Origin: Malachius bipustulatus
Taxonomy: Eukaryota; Arthropoda; Insecta; Coleoptera; Melyridae
DNA length: 64,000 nt
Assembly (NCBI GenBank): GCA_910589415.1
Contig: OU342630.1
Span: 15,967,867-16,031,866 of the forward strand
Direction: 5' to 3'
Numbering within the stretch: position 1 is the first letter of the stretch; every line of letters begins with the position of its first letter. Below are positions 21,671 through 33,429 of this stretch, piece after piece. The notes under the pieces are model-generated. The model was not told the DNA's origin, did not search any database, and saw only the letters and a list, made by a program, of their open reading frames with translations. The translations under genes were made by a program, and so were the position numbers.

Positions 21671-22916
21671 ATTCAACAAGCGCATAATGATAGCTATTAT
21701 CCACGAAGATGAAAATTGCAGCACGAGCCTCTGGCGAGTACTGTAACATCTAAGTGGATATAAGCCATTATGCGCGAGTGGAATACTATACTTTATCTAC
21801 GAGATACTTGAATAAAAATAATTTTACTTACGGTAGAATTAAATTTTTATGTAAAAAAGTTTTATGAGTTACAGTTTCATTTATTAAAAAATATGGTTCT
21901 CTTTAAGTAAATAATTTGGTTATTGAAATATTGCAAAAGTACAGAAAATATTACATAATTCACTGTCGACTGAAAATTTGTAAAATAACTTTAAAAGGAG
22001 TGACTTGCGTGGCCAAGTGGTTCTCCGCTGGCCCACGAAGCCATAGATCGCGGGTTCGAAACTCACCTCGGCCCGCTTTACTTTTCAGATTCATTTTCGA
22101 ATGTCTGTGAAAAGTAAAACAAGAGATCGAACGTTTAAAAGGCAAATATAATTTAAAGTGTGTGTGGCTAAAGAGTTCGTGCTCAAAGCCAATTTACCAG
22201 AGTGGAGCAACTATGTCTTACCTACACAAAAAAAAATTTAAATTAAATTACAAAATCAGGGTGAAAGATTTCGTCGCGCATCGTACTTCACTTTTGATTT
22301 TGCAGGCAGTAAACCATTACATAATTGATGCATTTGTTGCGTTTCCCCTGTTTATATCAGCAGGTGGCGTATTATTCAAGATGTTATTTTCAATTTATAT
22401 TGTAAAAATTAAAACTAAACAAATGTGAATGTTAGGTTATCGTGATTAGCTGTCACTACTGTTAGTCGACTAAATCTATTGGCAGCGTTCCAAAGGCATC
22501 CACTTTCACAGCGGTTGACTAGGGCTTTATAACTACGCACGGATACTAAAACATGTTCATTTTAGTATTATGATAAGTAGCTTCGTATGCTATAGTAGTT
22601 GAAAGATCAAAATCATCCTAATATTCAGCGACTTTCATATTTTTAAAACATTTTATTAAACGTAAAATAAACGTTTAGGGACTCTACTTTCACGTCAGTG
22701 GACCATTGACAGTAGTCAGTAGTTTGAATCTGCCAAACGTACGACAGAATAGGGCGGTAAAGTTAAACAATTATTGACATTAACGATTGAATAATGAGCT
22801 CATTGTTCAATCGACCTGACACTATTATTCGATAGGGCAATAGTAATGCATGCTACTTCGTTAAAATTGGACTAATAATTGATTTGTTATCTAATAGGAG
22901 TAGATAATAGTATATT
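21671..22916 (+). repeat. tandem unit 1 (carries a SINE)
   Basis: Begins ATTCAACAAGCGCATAATGA and ends TCTAATAGGAGTAGATAATA. Its first 130 bases hold an inverted pair, GCTATTATCCAC and GTGGATATAAGCC. Compared with unit 2 it has an extra 244 bases at 22001-22244, the SINE. Confidence 0.88.
22001..22244 (+). mobile_element. tRNA-derived SINE
   Basis: Present in tandem unit 1 and cleanly absent from unit 2 (AAAAGGAG joined to AAATTACAAAATC). The head has an A box TGGCCAAGTGG and a B box GGTTCGAAACTC, with an anticodon-arm-like CTGGCCCACGAAGCCAT between them (loop CCACGAA, anticodon ACG, Arg-like). The acceptor stem does not pair, so it is not a functional tRNA. The tail is A-rich (ACACAAAAAAAAATTT). 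Clear target duplication was not found. Confidence 0.8.
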
Positions 22917-23924
22917 ATTCAACAAGCGCATAATGATAGCTATTATCCACGAAGATGAAAATTGCAGCACGAGCCTCTGGCGAGTGCTGTAACATCTAAG
23001 TGGATAATAGCCATTATGCGCGAGTGGAATACTATACTTTATCTACGAGTATACTTGAAAAAAATAATTTTACTTACGGTAGAATTAAATTTTTATGTAA
23101 AAAAAATTATGGATTGCAGTTTTATTTATTAAAAAATATGGTTCTCTTTAAGTAAAAGTAGATATTTTGGTTATTGAAATATTGCAAAAGTACAGAAAAT
23201 ATTACATACTTCTCGTCTGTCGACTGAAAATTTGTAAAATAACTTTAAAAGGAGAAAAATTACAAAATCAGGGTGAAAGATTTCGTCGCGCATCGTACTT
23301 CACTTTTGATTTTACAGGCAGTAAACCATTAATTGATGCATTTGTTGCTTTTCCCCTATTTATATCCGGTGGCGTATTATTCAAGATGTTATTTTCTTCG
23401 AAGAACATCCTGTATTATTCTGTTTATAATAAATTTAAGTTTACTTTTTATAATACAATAATTTGTATTGTAATATTAAAACTAAACATAAACAAATGTG
23501 AATGTTAGGTTATAGTGATTAGCTGTCACTACTATCAGTCGACTAAACCTATTGGCAGCGTTCCAAAGGCTTCAGCTTTCACAGCGGTTGACTAAGGGCT
23601 TTATAACTACGCACGGATACTAAAACATGTTCATTTTAGTATTATGATAAGTAGCTTCGTATGCTATAGTAGTTGAAAGATCAAAATCATCCTAATATTC
23701 TGCGACTTTCATATTTTTAAAACATTTTATTAAACGTAAAATAAACGTTTAGGGACTCTACTTTCACGTCAGTGGACTATTTACAGTAGTCAGAAGTTTG
23801 AATCTGCCAAACGTACGACAGAATAGGGCGGTAAAGTTAAAAAATTGACAATAACGATTGAAATGCCATTACTTCGTTAAAATTAGACTAATAATTGATT
23901 TGTTATCTAATAGGAGTAGATAAA
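22917..23924 (+). repeat. tandem unit 2 (without SINE)
   Basis: Same start and end as unit 1, differing by scattered point changes, a small insertion near 23400 (GAAGAACATCCTGTATTATT) and several short deletions. Head-to-tail junction at 22916/22917. Confidence 0.88.
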
Positions 23925-24463
23925 AATATAAATAGGCGCGAAACTACAGAAAATGTTGAAAATGACCTCCTTCTGACGTTTTATTTTTATTTTTATGTTT
24001 TATGTTTTATTTTTTTGCATAGAAATGGCGCCCCATACGAAAAAAAGACAGAAGAGATTTTTTGTCACAAATGGAACGAGAAATTAAAAAAATGATTTTT
24101 AATTTAAAAAATCTCAGTGTTGTACCATTTTTTTTTTAAATTGAGATCGTTACCCGTACTGATGAACATAAAATTCTTAATTGCATTTCAAAAAATACGC
24201 AACCACTTCCTCTTAGACCCACTAAATTTCATTTGCATATCTCGACCGGTTTCAGAGCAAATAAATAAATAGTTAGTTTTGAAGAAAAACTATAACACCA
24301 CGTATTTGAAAAACGAAGCATTTGCGCAGATACATTTACATAACACACTGTCATTATTTTTTCATATAGAATCCCCCCTGAAGTTTGTCGCACTTATTTA
24401 GTAACACCCTGTATAAGTATTTATACAAGGACAAGGAGTAACTTCGTACTTGTGATAAACAAT

Positions 24464-24719
24464 GGTTAACTAATGGGTTGTACGACACAAAAATGGCCTG
24501 TTAAGTTGTGTACTCTTTTATTTAAGTCGACGTTTCGACGTGATTCACGTTTTCATCAGGACTCTGAAATTATGGACAAATCTGTGGACAAATCAAGATT
24601 TAGACATAATTTCAGAGTCCTGATGAAGACGTGAATCACGTCGAAATGTCGACTTAAATAAAACAGTACACAACTTTACAGGCCATTTTTGTGTAGTACC
24701 TACAACCCATTAGTTAACC
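24464..24719. mobile_element. 256-bp inverted-repeat element with hammerhead-like core
   Basis: Ends GGTTAACTAATGGGTTGTA and its inverse. The right arm, plus strand, contains CTGATGA, a GACGTG-AAT-CACGTC stem and GAAA in hammerhead order (about 24612-24640); the left arm has the same on the minus strand. Stem III is imperfect (GTCGAC palindrome) and no stem I partner is seen in cis, so this is core-like only. Confidence 0.7.
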
Positions 24720-24794
24720 CTGTATAAGGTTTATAATAATTGCTACATTACATAAAGATCTATTTAAATTAAGTTATAACGTCTAGTTTGTCTT

Positions 24795-24965
24795 AGGAAC
24801 AGCAATGATTACTGGTAGCCGTTGCTGACCCAATATCGAATACTTCTCCAAGATTGTTGTCAGCCTCTTTCTTGTGAAAACCGGGGAGAGTCTAGCAGAA
24901 AATGGGCCAGGTTCAGCTGTTCAGTACAGAGCTCACAGATGGGAGCAATGCTATTTTGTAGGATA
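24795..24965 (-). pseudogene. C-terminal scrap of a non-LTR reverse transcriptase protein
   Basis: Minus-strand reading gives CELCTEQLNLAHFLLDSPRF then SQERG, matching the CxxC...HxLxxCPR...R motif found at the C-terminal end of many non-LTR retrotransposon proteins (the second Cys pair position is Asp here). It runs into the fold-back at 24966. Only about 50 codons survive. Confidence 0.5.
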
Positions 24966-25839
24966 TACAGGGGTGGGCCACGGTATACGAAACGGAAGAT
25001 TATGGCCGTGTCTCTGGATTTTAGGATCTTTTTATTTTTGGAGTGGATAGAGACCCGGCAGAGGTACGTTTTAAAATTATATTCATAATGTACCAAAAGC
25101 ATAAAACATATCAAAGTTATGTTTTTTTAAATGGAATGCTCCTATGTTATTGCATTTTTAGATTGTCTAAAAAAAGAAAATAAGATTGGCTTTTACAGTT
25201 GGTGTTTAAATTCAGAAGTTTTTGAGTTATAAACAAGTGAAAATCGTCATTTTTCAAGTTCAAGGCCCTGTACAATGAAAACGGCTGAAGATAGAGAAAA
25301 ACGGATTACATGTCCCTATTTTAACTTTTTATGTACTTCTTATGGTATAGAAACATTTGTGCTTTCTTTGATTTTTTTATTTGGCGACGCGTGGAGAAAT
25401 CTCAGAATTTTTCAAATTTTTTATCACTCTGTATAAACATTTCATCTACATCGTAGGATAGTACATGAAAAGTTAAAATAGGGACATGTAAGCCGTTTTT
25501 CTCTATCTTAAGCCGTTTTCGTTGTACAGGGCCATGAACTTGAAAAATGACGATTTTCACTTGTTTATAACTCAAAAACTTCTGAATTTAAGTACCAACT
25601 GTAAAAGTCAATCTTATTTTCTCTTTTCAGACAATCTAAAAATGCAATACCATAGGAGCATTCCATTTAAAAAAACATAACTTTGATATGTTTTATGCTT
25701 TTGGGACACCCTGTACATTATGAATATAATTTTAAAACGTACCTCTGCCAGGTCTCTATCCACTCCAAAAATAAAAAGATCCTAAAATCCAGAGACACGG
25801 CCATAATCTTCCGTTTCGTATACCGTGGCCCAGCCTGTA
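24966..25839. mobile_element. fold-back element, GTGGGCCACGGTATACG family
   Basis: Tips TACAGGGGTGGGCCACGGTA and its inverse. The outer 130 bases are unique to this family (GGAAGATTATGGCCGTGTC), but from about 25110 to 25680 the arms match the CCCAGCTTATTCGAAG family, with ATAAACAAGTGAAAATCG and the rest in the same order. Confidence 0.88.
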
Positions 25840-25939
25840 TTATAGTTATTGAGTTATCGAGTTACCGATGTATGTCCTATTTTTAATCTCCTGAGTATTA
25901 CTCCTCTTTGTTTATGTTTAACCGTCTTGGTGTGACCGT

Positions 25940-26204
25940 GGGTTTGATGGTTCTTACAATTATTGTGTGTGTTGTTCTTCTCTCTTTTATGCTTAAAATA
26001 CGATATAAAATTATGTTTGATTTTGGCAGTCCACTTACAAAAAGAAAAAGAAAATATTTTCATATAAGTCTTTGTTTTACATTTTTGATATATTTCCTGA
26101 ACAAGGTCTGATTTTGAAAAAAATTATTCTTTGTGTTATGATGGTTGAAATGCGATTTTAAACATGACGTTTCATTTGGCTGACCAGTTACCAAGCATCC
26201 TGTA
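25940..26204. mobile_element. right-half copy of the TATTTGATAACTGG fold-back family
   Basis: Shares TTTTATGCTTAAAATACGAT and GACCAGTTACCAAGCATCC with 18361-18858 and ends at a CCTGTA tip. An open stretch through it is chance. Confidence 0.6.
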
Positions 26205-27477
26205 TGGATGAAAAACTGAAAAATCGTTACCTATTTCTTTTTTCAGTCATTATCTCATTTATTATTGAAAATTAATAAATTATTTTTTGAATACATATAG
26301 GCTTGCATAAGTGTTTATGGGCTATACAGGGTTAGAACTATTTAATCGGCGACTAGGTATGTACATCTTAATAAACCATTGAAAATAGGAGGTCGGTTAC
26401 ATTTTACATTACAGAAAAGTGGTGCTATTTTTAAATGAGTATTTTTCGACAAAAGGGGAAATATCATCAGTATTTCGTGAAATATCAAGGAAAACTAAAT
26501 AAGGAGAATTCTTTTATTTTGGCAAACTTATCTTTTTTATTATTGATTATTGTTTGTAGATTAGCATAATTAATTAAGTCGTCAAGAGCCATCAATTTGA
26601 CACTTCAAAAATATTCCAAAATTTTTATTCCTCTTTTTTCGAAAATAAAAATACATTTTTTCATCGAATTACGTCAATATGAAGTCATATTTCTTACTTT
26701 GTGTGTGTTTTTTTTTAATTTCTATAAGATATTCGGTACCTATACGAGGTTGTCTTTTTTCAAGAGAAGGATGAAAATTTTTCAAATATATATTTTTCTT
26801 TGAAGTTGATCAACTTTGGTTTCCATGATTTTTTGTACCTAACGACATAAAAAAGTCATATAGTGGCCATGGGAAAAACGCAAATTTACTATGAAAACTC
26901 TGGAATCTAGCAGGCTTTGAAAATTTTTAACTGTCGATTGATGACTCTTGAGACTTATGCTAACCTACAAAAAATAATCAAGATAAGTATGCCTAAAATA
27001 AGAATTCTCTTTTTTTTCAGTTTTTCAGGATATGTCAAGAAATACTGGGGATATTTCACCTTTTTCGCAAAATACCTACTCATCTCCAAATAGCGCAACT
27101 TTTCTCTAATTTAGCCGACCTCGTATCTTCAATGGCTTAAGATATCCTATTATGTATTATAGTCCCCCAATAAATAGTTCTAAACCTTTATAAGTACTTG
27201 ACATTTAAAAAATTTTCAAAACCTACCTTGGTTTTCAGAGTCAACTTTTGTTTTTATTATTGTCTCCTTATTGTTTTCCATGACATTCAGCATAAAAAAT
27301 CAAGGAAAAAAGATCTAGGTACGTACCCATTCAAAAAAAGTCCAAATTAGATTTTTATTTTTTAGAAAAAAACTTTTATCGCTCGATGACGTCAATATGA
27401 CGTCACATCGCTTTGCTTGCTGTTTTTTAATGACATTAAAATTAACTTGTCTTTTAAAAAAATCAAAATAAAAATTT
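26205..27477. other. AT-rich DNA, no gene recognised
   Basis: No coding region and no matched inverted repeat were seen. One TACAGGGTT tip occurs near 26326. Confidence 0.4.
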
Positions 27478-27990
27478 GTCGGGTGTCCCAGCATATTCGA
27501 AGCGGTCTCTGTAGGCCAAACGATAGATTTTTTCCAAAAAAAATTTGCAAATTCAAGTACAGGATCACAATGGCCATAATTTAAAATTATTTTGGAGTAT
27601 ACAAAGTGTCCCATATGAGAGTGGCATATCAAAGTTATGTTTTTTTAAATGGAATGCTCCGATGTTATTGCATTTTTAGATTGTCTGAGAATAGGAAATA
27701 AGATTCGCTGTTACAGTTGGTGTTTAAATTCAGAAGTTTTTGAGTTATAAACAAGTGAAAATCGTCATTTTTCAAGTTCAAGGCCCTGTACAACGAAAAC
27801 GGTTCAAGATAGAGAAAAACGGCTTACATGTCCCTATTTTACTTTTTCATTTACTATTCTATGGTATAGAAACATTTGTACTTTCTTTGATTTTTTTATT
27901 TGGCGACGCGTGGAGAAATCTCAGAATTTTTCAAATTTTTTATCACCCTGTATAAACATTTTATTTACATCATGGGATAGTACATGAAAA
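27478..27990. mobile_element. left-half copy of the CCCAGCTTATTCGAAG fold-back family
   Basis: Begins CGGGTGTCCCAGCATATTCG and runs through the family modules to the centre (TATCACCCTGTATAAACAT), then stops where the mirror arm should start. Confidence 0.75.
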
Positions 27991-29090
27991 GTTAGTCTAA
28001 TAAGTCTAAAGAAAAGTCTAATAAGTAGTGGTTCGTGATAATTTTGCTCTACAATTTTCAAACAGACATATTATTATATTTCTAATCAAACCACTATTAT
28101 TTGAAGTTATGTATAACAATGATTTCTTAAATAATGACAGTTTAAATTTCGAACACCCGAACAGCCGAAATCAAGAAAAAAACAGTTGAATCAAAATTCT
28201 TAGACAAGCTTTGCAATGACCAATGACAAGTTGTATAATTATTTTCAACGGTGGCTTGTCAATTAAATTCACAATGACGAAATAGCATATAAAATGTCAA
28301 GGTGTCGATAGTCTAATAACGGTAAAGACTTTATAGTAGGATTAACTTTAAAAAGTCAGATGTGACGTCACACTAACCGTCCGAATTAATATTTTTAATT
28401 TCACCAGAAAATGTCAAACAATTAATTGTCAAGTTGTGAACGAGCGTAAATTATTGAAGGAATCATTCAAACAATGATTTGAAACGCTTACGTCAGTTTG
28501 AGAGCCACTGACAACTACATAAAATTTATTCACGTAATGACATTCTATCCTCTGTGTTGTGCATTTAATTCTCATTCAAAACCAATGTTGACGTACATAT
28601 ACTTATTTATGCGGGATGGAGTGCTTAGACAAACTGGACGGTTACTATAAAAACCACGTATAGGAAGCAAAATAAATCGAACAATCAAAAGGATGTGTAT
28701 TCTTAATCGATACGTATGACTTTTTAGACTTTATTGGACTATAGTCAGTTATACCTCGCTTAGGCTCGGGCCGATAATAATTCACACTCGCTGAAATGGG
28801 CTTCCTTCCGCCTTTGACGGACTATGAATTTGTTTGATTAAAAAAGTACCGAAAAATTTTAAAACTTAGATGTTGAGTGAGTTTTCTATTAGCCAACTGT
28901 ATAAAACATGTTTGAGTCTGCGCCATAATAATATTATCTATCACCTTATCGTAATAAGTTTATCTTCAAAATTATGTCATAGATACCTATTTCATACAGT
29001 CAAGTACACATAGCGGGAGTGAATTATTTATCTATTAAGGTGATTTCCGTCGTAGCAGTTCCTATTTATTTTATATTTTGCTGAATGTTA
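27991..29090. other. AT-rich DNA upstream of the secreted coiled-coil gene
   Basis: Mostly unique-looking sequence without fold-back modules; contains CAATGACCAATGACAAG and similar short repeats near 28210. No coding region supported. Confidence 0.4.
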
Positions 29091-29092
29091 CA

Positions 29093-29136
29093 TATTTATA
29101 CAATACTTCATTTAATGACTGTCATCAGTCTTCAGT
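29093..29136 (+). promoter_or_regulatory. possible core promoter of the secreted coiled-coil gene
   Basis: A TATA-like TATTTATA lies at 29093-29100, followed by two arthropod initiator motifs TCAGT at 29125-29129 and 29132-29136, about 30 bases downstream. The ATG of the signal-peptide exon follows at 29156, giving a short 5' leader. The spacing fits an arthropod TATA-Inr promoter, but such motifs are common in AT-rich DNA. Confidence 0.4.
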
Positions 29137-29155
29137 GATTGCGTTAGCATTAATA

Positions 29156-29219
29156 ATGTTGAAACTATACCAAAAACAAATATTGCTCTTCTTATTTGTT
29201 GTGACTCAGTTTTCTTCAG
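29156..29219 (+). CDS. secreted coiled-coil protein, exon 1 (signal peptide)
   Basis: ATG opens a 21-codon frame with lysines near the N-terminus, a hydrophobic core ILLFLFVV and a small-residue cleavage region QFSSG, the layout of a secretion signal. It ends at TCAG|GTACCT with one base left over (phase 1). The next coding block on this strand, at 38643, needs exactly one base from a preceding exon, and the join gives a Gly codon (G+GT) just after SS, so the two fit as neighbours. An exon in between cannot be excluded. A TATA-like box and two TCAGT initiators precede it. The product is inferred to enter the secretory pathway. Confidence 0.55.
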
Positions 29220-29454
29220 GTACCTACGCAATTTTATTTTTACTTATACATATGCAGTGTGTATATAGGGTGGGTTGATTCACAATTAGCGACTGTTCGT
29301 TTAATAAGGGTGAGCTCAGAGTGTACCAGATAAACCATTTCCGCACGAGGGGAAATCGTGAAAAAAACCCTGAAATTTTATATACTAGAGTATTATATTT
29401 GATATTTAATGCAGGATGTTGTGAAAAAGTAGGTCAATCTCTCACAGCGGGTAT

Positions 29455-29652
29455 TATAGAGGCTCATTAAGTTAACGGGCAGATTTCTGTGGCCATTTCT
29501 GAAGAAGGTATCGAGTCTAAGTAGAAATTTTTTGAGTTTATCTATTCTTGACATGAAAGCAATTACAAAAATTGTTATAAAAGTCATTTTACGTCGATAT
29601 TAGCTTCAAAAACGAGCACAGAAATCTGCCCGTTAGCCTAAGAGCCTTTATA
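29455..29652. mobile_element. 198-bp MITE
   Basis: TATAGAGGCTCATTAAGTTA with ACGGGCAGATTTCTGTG is mirrored by CACAGAAATCTGCCCGT and GAGCCTTTATA at the right. It lies in the first intron of the coiled-coil gene model. No protein. Confidence 0.7.
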
Positions 29653-29798
29653 ATATTGGTTGTTAACCACACAGATTGTTTAGCTCAAAATGGTGGAACA
29701 CTCCTCATGCAATTTTCACATGACATTCCTCCGACCAAATACAGGGGGTAGAGTTGAAATTAAAAAAACGTTATAGGTAGCTTCGTTGTTTCTTGATA

Positions 29799-31007
29799 TA
29801 CAGGGTGTCCCATAATATGTGGGCAATCTCTCTGATTTGGGTAAATTTCGTAAAAATAAATGAAAAAATAGCTATAAAATTAATTCCTCAGAGACACCCC
29901 TACAAAGATATTAGCTGTTGAAGTTGAGGGTTGAAAATCAATTTTTTGCAATAACTTTTTTATTTCTTGACCGATTTTGATAATTTTTGGATTTATTTTG
30001 TATTATTTGGGACTGTTTAGAATAGTGTTTCATAATCTTTGGTAGCACATACATAGACTCCGGGATGGCATAACCCCCTCATTCACTTGAAATAAAACAA
30101 TAAAAATAATAATTTTACAGTTTTTTAAGGTTAATTTTCTTTTTATTTGACATTTTTTACATGAAAAATGTATCTTTATTTATTTCGATAGAGCGAACCG
30201 TTATCGAGATAAACGTCCTTCTAATAGGTGATGCGTCGCAGGAACTTTCAAAATTTCAAGTAAATTTTAACAAGATGGCTGACCTTTGACAGTAAATTGA
30301 GCAGGAAACAAAACAATAACTTAATTAAATACACGTCAAATAGTGTCAAAGATTTTATTTCATGCAGATTCAATTCTAACTGAGTTTAAAATGAGTTACA
30401 AAAATGCTGAATACGCAGAAAATCAGTTAGAATTGAATCTGCATGAAATGAAATCTTTGACACTGACGTGTATTTAATTAAGTTATTGTTTTGTTTCCTG
30501 CTCAATTTACTGTCATAGGTCAGCCATCTTGTTAAAATATAGGTACTTGAAATTTAGAAAGTTCCCGCGGCGCATCAGGTATTAGACGGACGTTTATCTC
30601 GATAACGGTTCGCTCTATCGAAATAAATAAAGATACATTTTTTATGTAAAAAATGTAAAATAAAAAGAAAATTAACCTTAAAAAACTATAAAATTATTAT
30701 TTTTATTGTTTTATTTCAAGTGAATGAGGGGGTTATGCCATCCCGAGGTCTATGTATGTGCTACCAAAGATTATGAAACACTATTCTAAACAGTCCCAAA
30801 TAATACAAAATAAAACCAAAAATTATCAAAATCGGTCAAGAAATAAAAAAGTTATTGCAAAAAATTGATTTTCAACCCTCAACTTCAACAGCTAATATCT
30901 TTGAAGGGGTGTCTCTGAGGAATTAATTTTATAGCTATTTCTTCATTTATTTTTACGAAATTTAGCCAAATCCGGGAGATTGCCCACATATTATGGGACA
31001 CCCTGTA
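29799..31007. mobile_element. 1.2-kb palindromic element, TAATATGTGGGCAATC family, copy 1
   Basis: Tips TACAGGGTGTCCCATAATAT and its inverse; two arms of about 600 bases are nearly identical inverted copies, meeting near 30.40 kb (GAGTTACAAAAATGCTGAA). A second copy is at 52817-54020. No reading frame of note. Confidence 0.92.
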
Positions 31008-31473
31008 TATCAGCTGAAATATTTGCAAGTACTTCTTTCTTACTCCTTTCTTAATAGAGGTGGTCTTCACCATTGGAATTTACATTGAGCGGTTTATGAG
31101 TTATAAACAAGTGAAAATCGAAAATTTTCAATTTCAAAGCAGTCTAGAACTAGAACGGCTCAAGATATCTAAAAACGGCTTATGCCGGCTCCACACGTTG
31201 GCGCATCGCCGGCAAATCAACGGCAACACCAACGTGTGGACGGTAAGTTCGTCTCGATTGCCCAAACATTCGGCCAAGTGAGCGAAGTTTGTCTGCGTTC
31301 GCCTCGCTGTCGGCAAATGCACGAATTCAAAGAGATTCGGCTATCGTCAACTTCGCTCTATTTGACGCTGCCCACACGTTGGCTCGTTCGATCTTGTCAT
31401 TTACGCTCGACTATTCACTGCACAGTGCAGTGTATTTACGGTAATAACTGAAATTAAAATAAATACAACAACA

Positions 31474-31590
31474 ATGACAACCTGGAATGACGAAAGAGTT
31501 TTCCAGTTTCTCGAACGTTATCAAAGTGAACCAATGATATGGGACCCGAAAAATAAATTTCATAAAGATAAGAACAAGGTTCCTGAATAA
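31474..31590 (+). pseudogene. MADF-domain remnant of a Harbinger element
   Basis: ATG opens 38 codons: MTTWNDERVFQFLERYQSEP, then MIWDPKNKFHKDKNKVPE and a stop. This is the first helix region of a MADF domain (pattern FLE.Y...P.LW.P....YK...), a Myb-like DNA-binding domain usual in the second protein of Harbinger elements. MADF domains are about 80-90 residues, so this is truncated by the stop. Confidence 0.7.
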
Positions 31591-31792
31591 TAACATACGG
31601 CTACTTACTAAATTTATTTTTTATGAGTAGGATCAACACTAAAATTAGTAATTACCAAAAAAAGTTCTCATAACTCTTTTTTTATGAAATATAGGTAAGA
31701 AAAAAATAGCCTCGGCCCAATCTAATAATTATTACACATGAAAAAAGGCCATTCCTTGGAAAATGTAATTTTGATTATGATTTTTAAATATG

Positions 31793-32612
31793 TACAGGGT
31801 GATTCATTATAATGTCGCCCCCCTTTAACTTTGTTATTTCATGTGTCTCAAAAAAATTAAAAGTAGGGTTATGTAGGTGCTAAAAAAGACTTTTTTATAC
31901 ATATAACAAAAATTTGAAAATAGATCAGTATACAGGGAAAACCAAAAATTTAATTTTTTTTTCAATGGAACACCCTATATATGAATTTATTTTTCGATTC
32001 CTCGTAAAATTCTAAGCATAATTTATATAAAATACCGTATACCTAAATTCAATAGTTTCTGAAATATTCGCATTTGAAACTATTGAAAAAACCGTGTGTA
32101 TGACTACCAAATTGAAAACCTCGATCATCTAAAAGACTTGATACGGATTAAAATTAATAATTTAAATTAAAATAACCCAGAATTCATAACAGATTCATTG
32201 GAGAAAATGCGAACAACCCTTATAAACCCTTATAAAATGTGTTGAAAAAAATGGAGGCCCAGTAGAGCATTTTATTGTTAGATTTCTTGATTTGCAACAG
32301 GTGTTTTATAAAATATTTGATGATGTTTCAAATGCGAATATTTCAGAAGCCTTTGAATTTAGGTATACGGTATGTTATATAAGTTATGCTTAGAATTTTA
32401 CGAGGAATCGAAAAATAAATTCATATATAGGATGATCCATTGAAAAAAAAATTAAATTTTTGGTTTTCCCTGTATACTGATCTACTTTCAAATTTTTGTT
32501 ACACGTATAAAAAAGTCTTTTTTAGCACCTACATAACCCCACTTTTAATTTTTTTGGGACACATGAAATAACAAAGTTAAAGGGGGGCGACATTATAATG
32601 AATCACCCTGTA
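31793..32612. mobile_element. fold-back element, GATTCATTATAATGTCG family
   Basis: Tips TACAGGGTGATTCATTATAA and its inverse; arms of about 300 bases with CCTTTAACTTTGTTATTTC and AACCAAAAATTTAATTTTT meet near 32.2 kb. It lies inside the Harbinger element. Confidence 0.88.
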
Positions 32613-32770
32613 TGTTGTTAGAACCAATGCTAGTTGTAAAATACCAATATGCACCAACGAAAGCCTTGTGCGTTTTACGTAATGAGCAAAAAGAAAAAAA
32701 AATACATTATTTTATTATGAAATTTCAAAATTAAAATGATTAGTTTGCCTTACAAAGTAAAATATACTTA

Positions 32771-33429
32771 TACAGGGTGGGGCGCGACGAACGCCTCGAT
32801 CTGTGTAGCCTAAATCGTGCACGATAAAAAAAAAATAAATTGGGTCTTATACAGGGTCGTAGTGTCTACAACTTAAAATTATTTTGGACTATATGTATAA
32901 CATGTCTCATATGAGATCGTTGTATTAAAATTATGTTTATTTTTTAAATGGAATACTCCTATGTTATTCATATTATGTTATCCACATCATCCTTCTAATT
33001 TAAAATGTAATAATTCATACGAAATATATATATATATATTGTATTTTTAGATTGATCGCGAAGAAAAAAAAAGATTGGCTTTTTCAGTTTGTGTTTAAAT
33101 TGAGATGTTTGTGAGAAACAAGTGAAAATCGCCATTTTTCAAGTTCAAGGCCCTGTACCGGGTGTCCCAACACTAGTGTCCACCCCCTAAATAGAGCTTA
33201 ATTTTAAACTGAAACTTTGAGGATTTGTGTACTTGATATAGGACCACGGAATGGCATAGGTAATCAGTTTCATTAAAAAAAAATTAGTTCGGGCGCCAGC
33301 GATAAAAAACTGTATTATGGTGGTAAATTGTCGAAAATAAAATCGATTTTTTTTCAATACATATTACGTAGAAATCGATTAAACTAATTATAAGGCTTTA
33401 ATTAAATAAAATATAAAAATATAAAATTA
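32771..33429. mobile_element. partial fold-back, GGGGCGCGACGAACGCC family
   Basis: Left tip TACAGGGTGGGGCGCGACGA and about 380 bases of left arm, broken at about 33150 by unrelated sequence beginning GGGTGTCCCAACACTAGTG. An AT microsatellite (ATATATATATAT) lies near 33028. Confidence 0.65.

Larger units (their letters stand above)
21338..24413. mobile_element. 3.1-kb TIR element enclosing a tandem duplication
   Basis: The left end TACATGGTGTTAGTAAATAA and onward GTGCGACAAACTTCA, AAAAAATAATGACAG is mirrored at 24313-24413 (CTGTCATTATTTTTTC ... GTAACACCCTGTA). Between the ends lie a 96-base TIR element (21477-21572) and two tandem units (21671-22916, 22917-23924). No transposase frame is visible. 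Confidence 0.75.

Noticed and set aside
22003..22085. Possible functional tRNA (A box, B box and anticodon-like arm)
   Set aside because: The acceptor stem does not pair and the T stem has a mismatch; the segment is part of a 244-base insertion with an A-rich tail, so it is a SINE head.
24860..26111. Several 60-90-codon open stretches on both strands
   Set aside because: Most lie in fold-back arms and recur mirrored; only the short CELCTEQ...PRF part at 24860-24940 looks like a real protein remnant.
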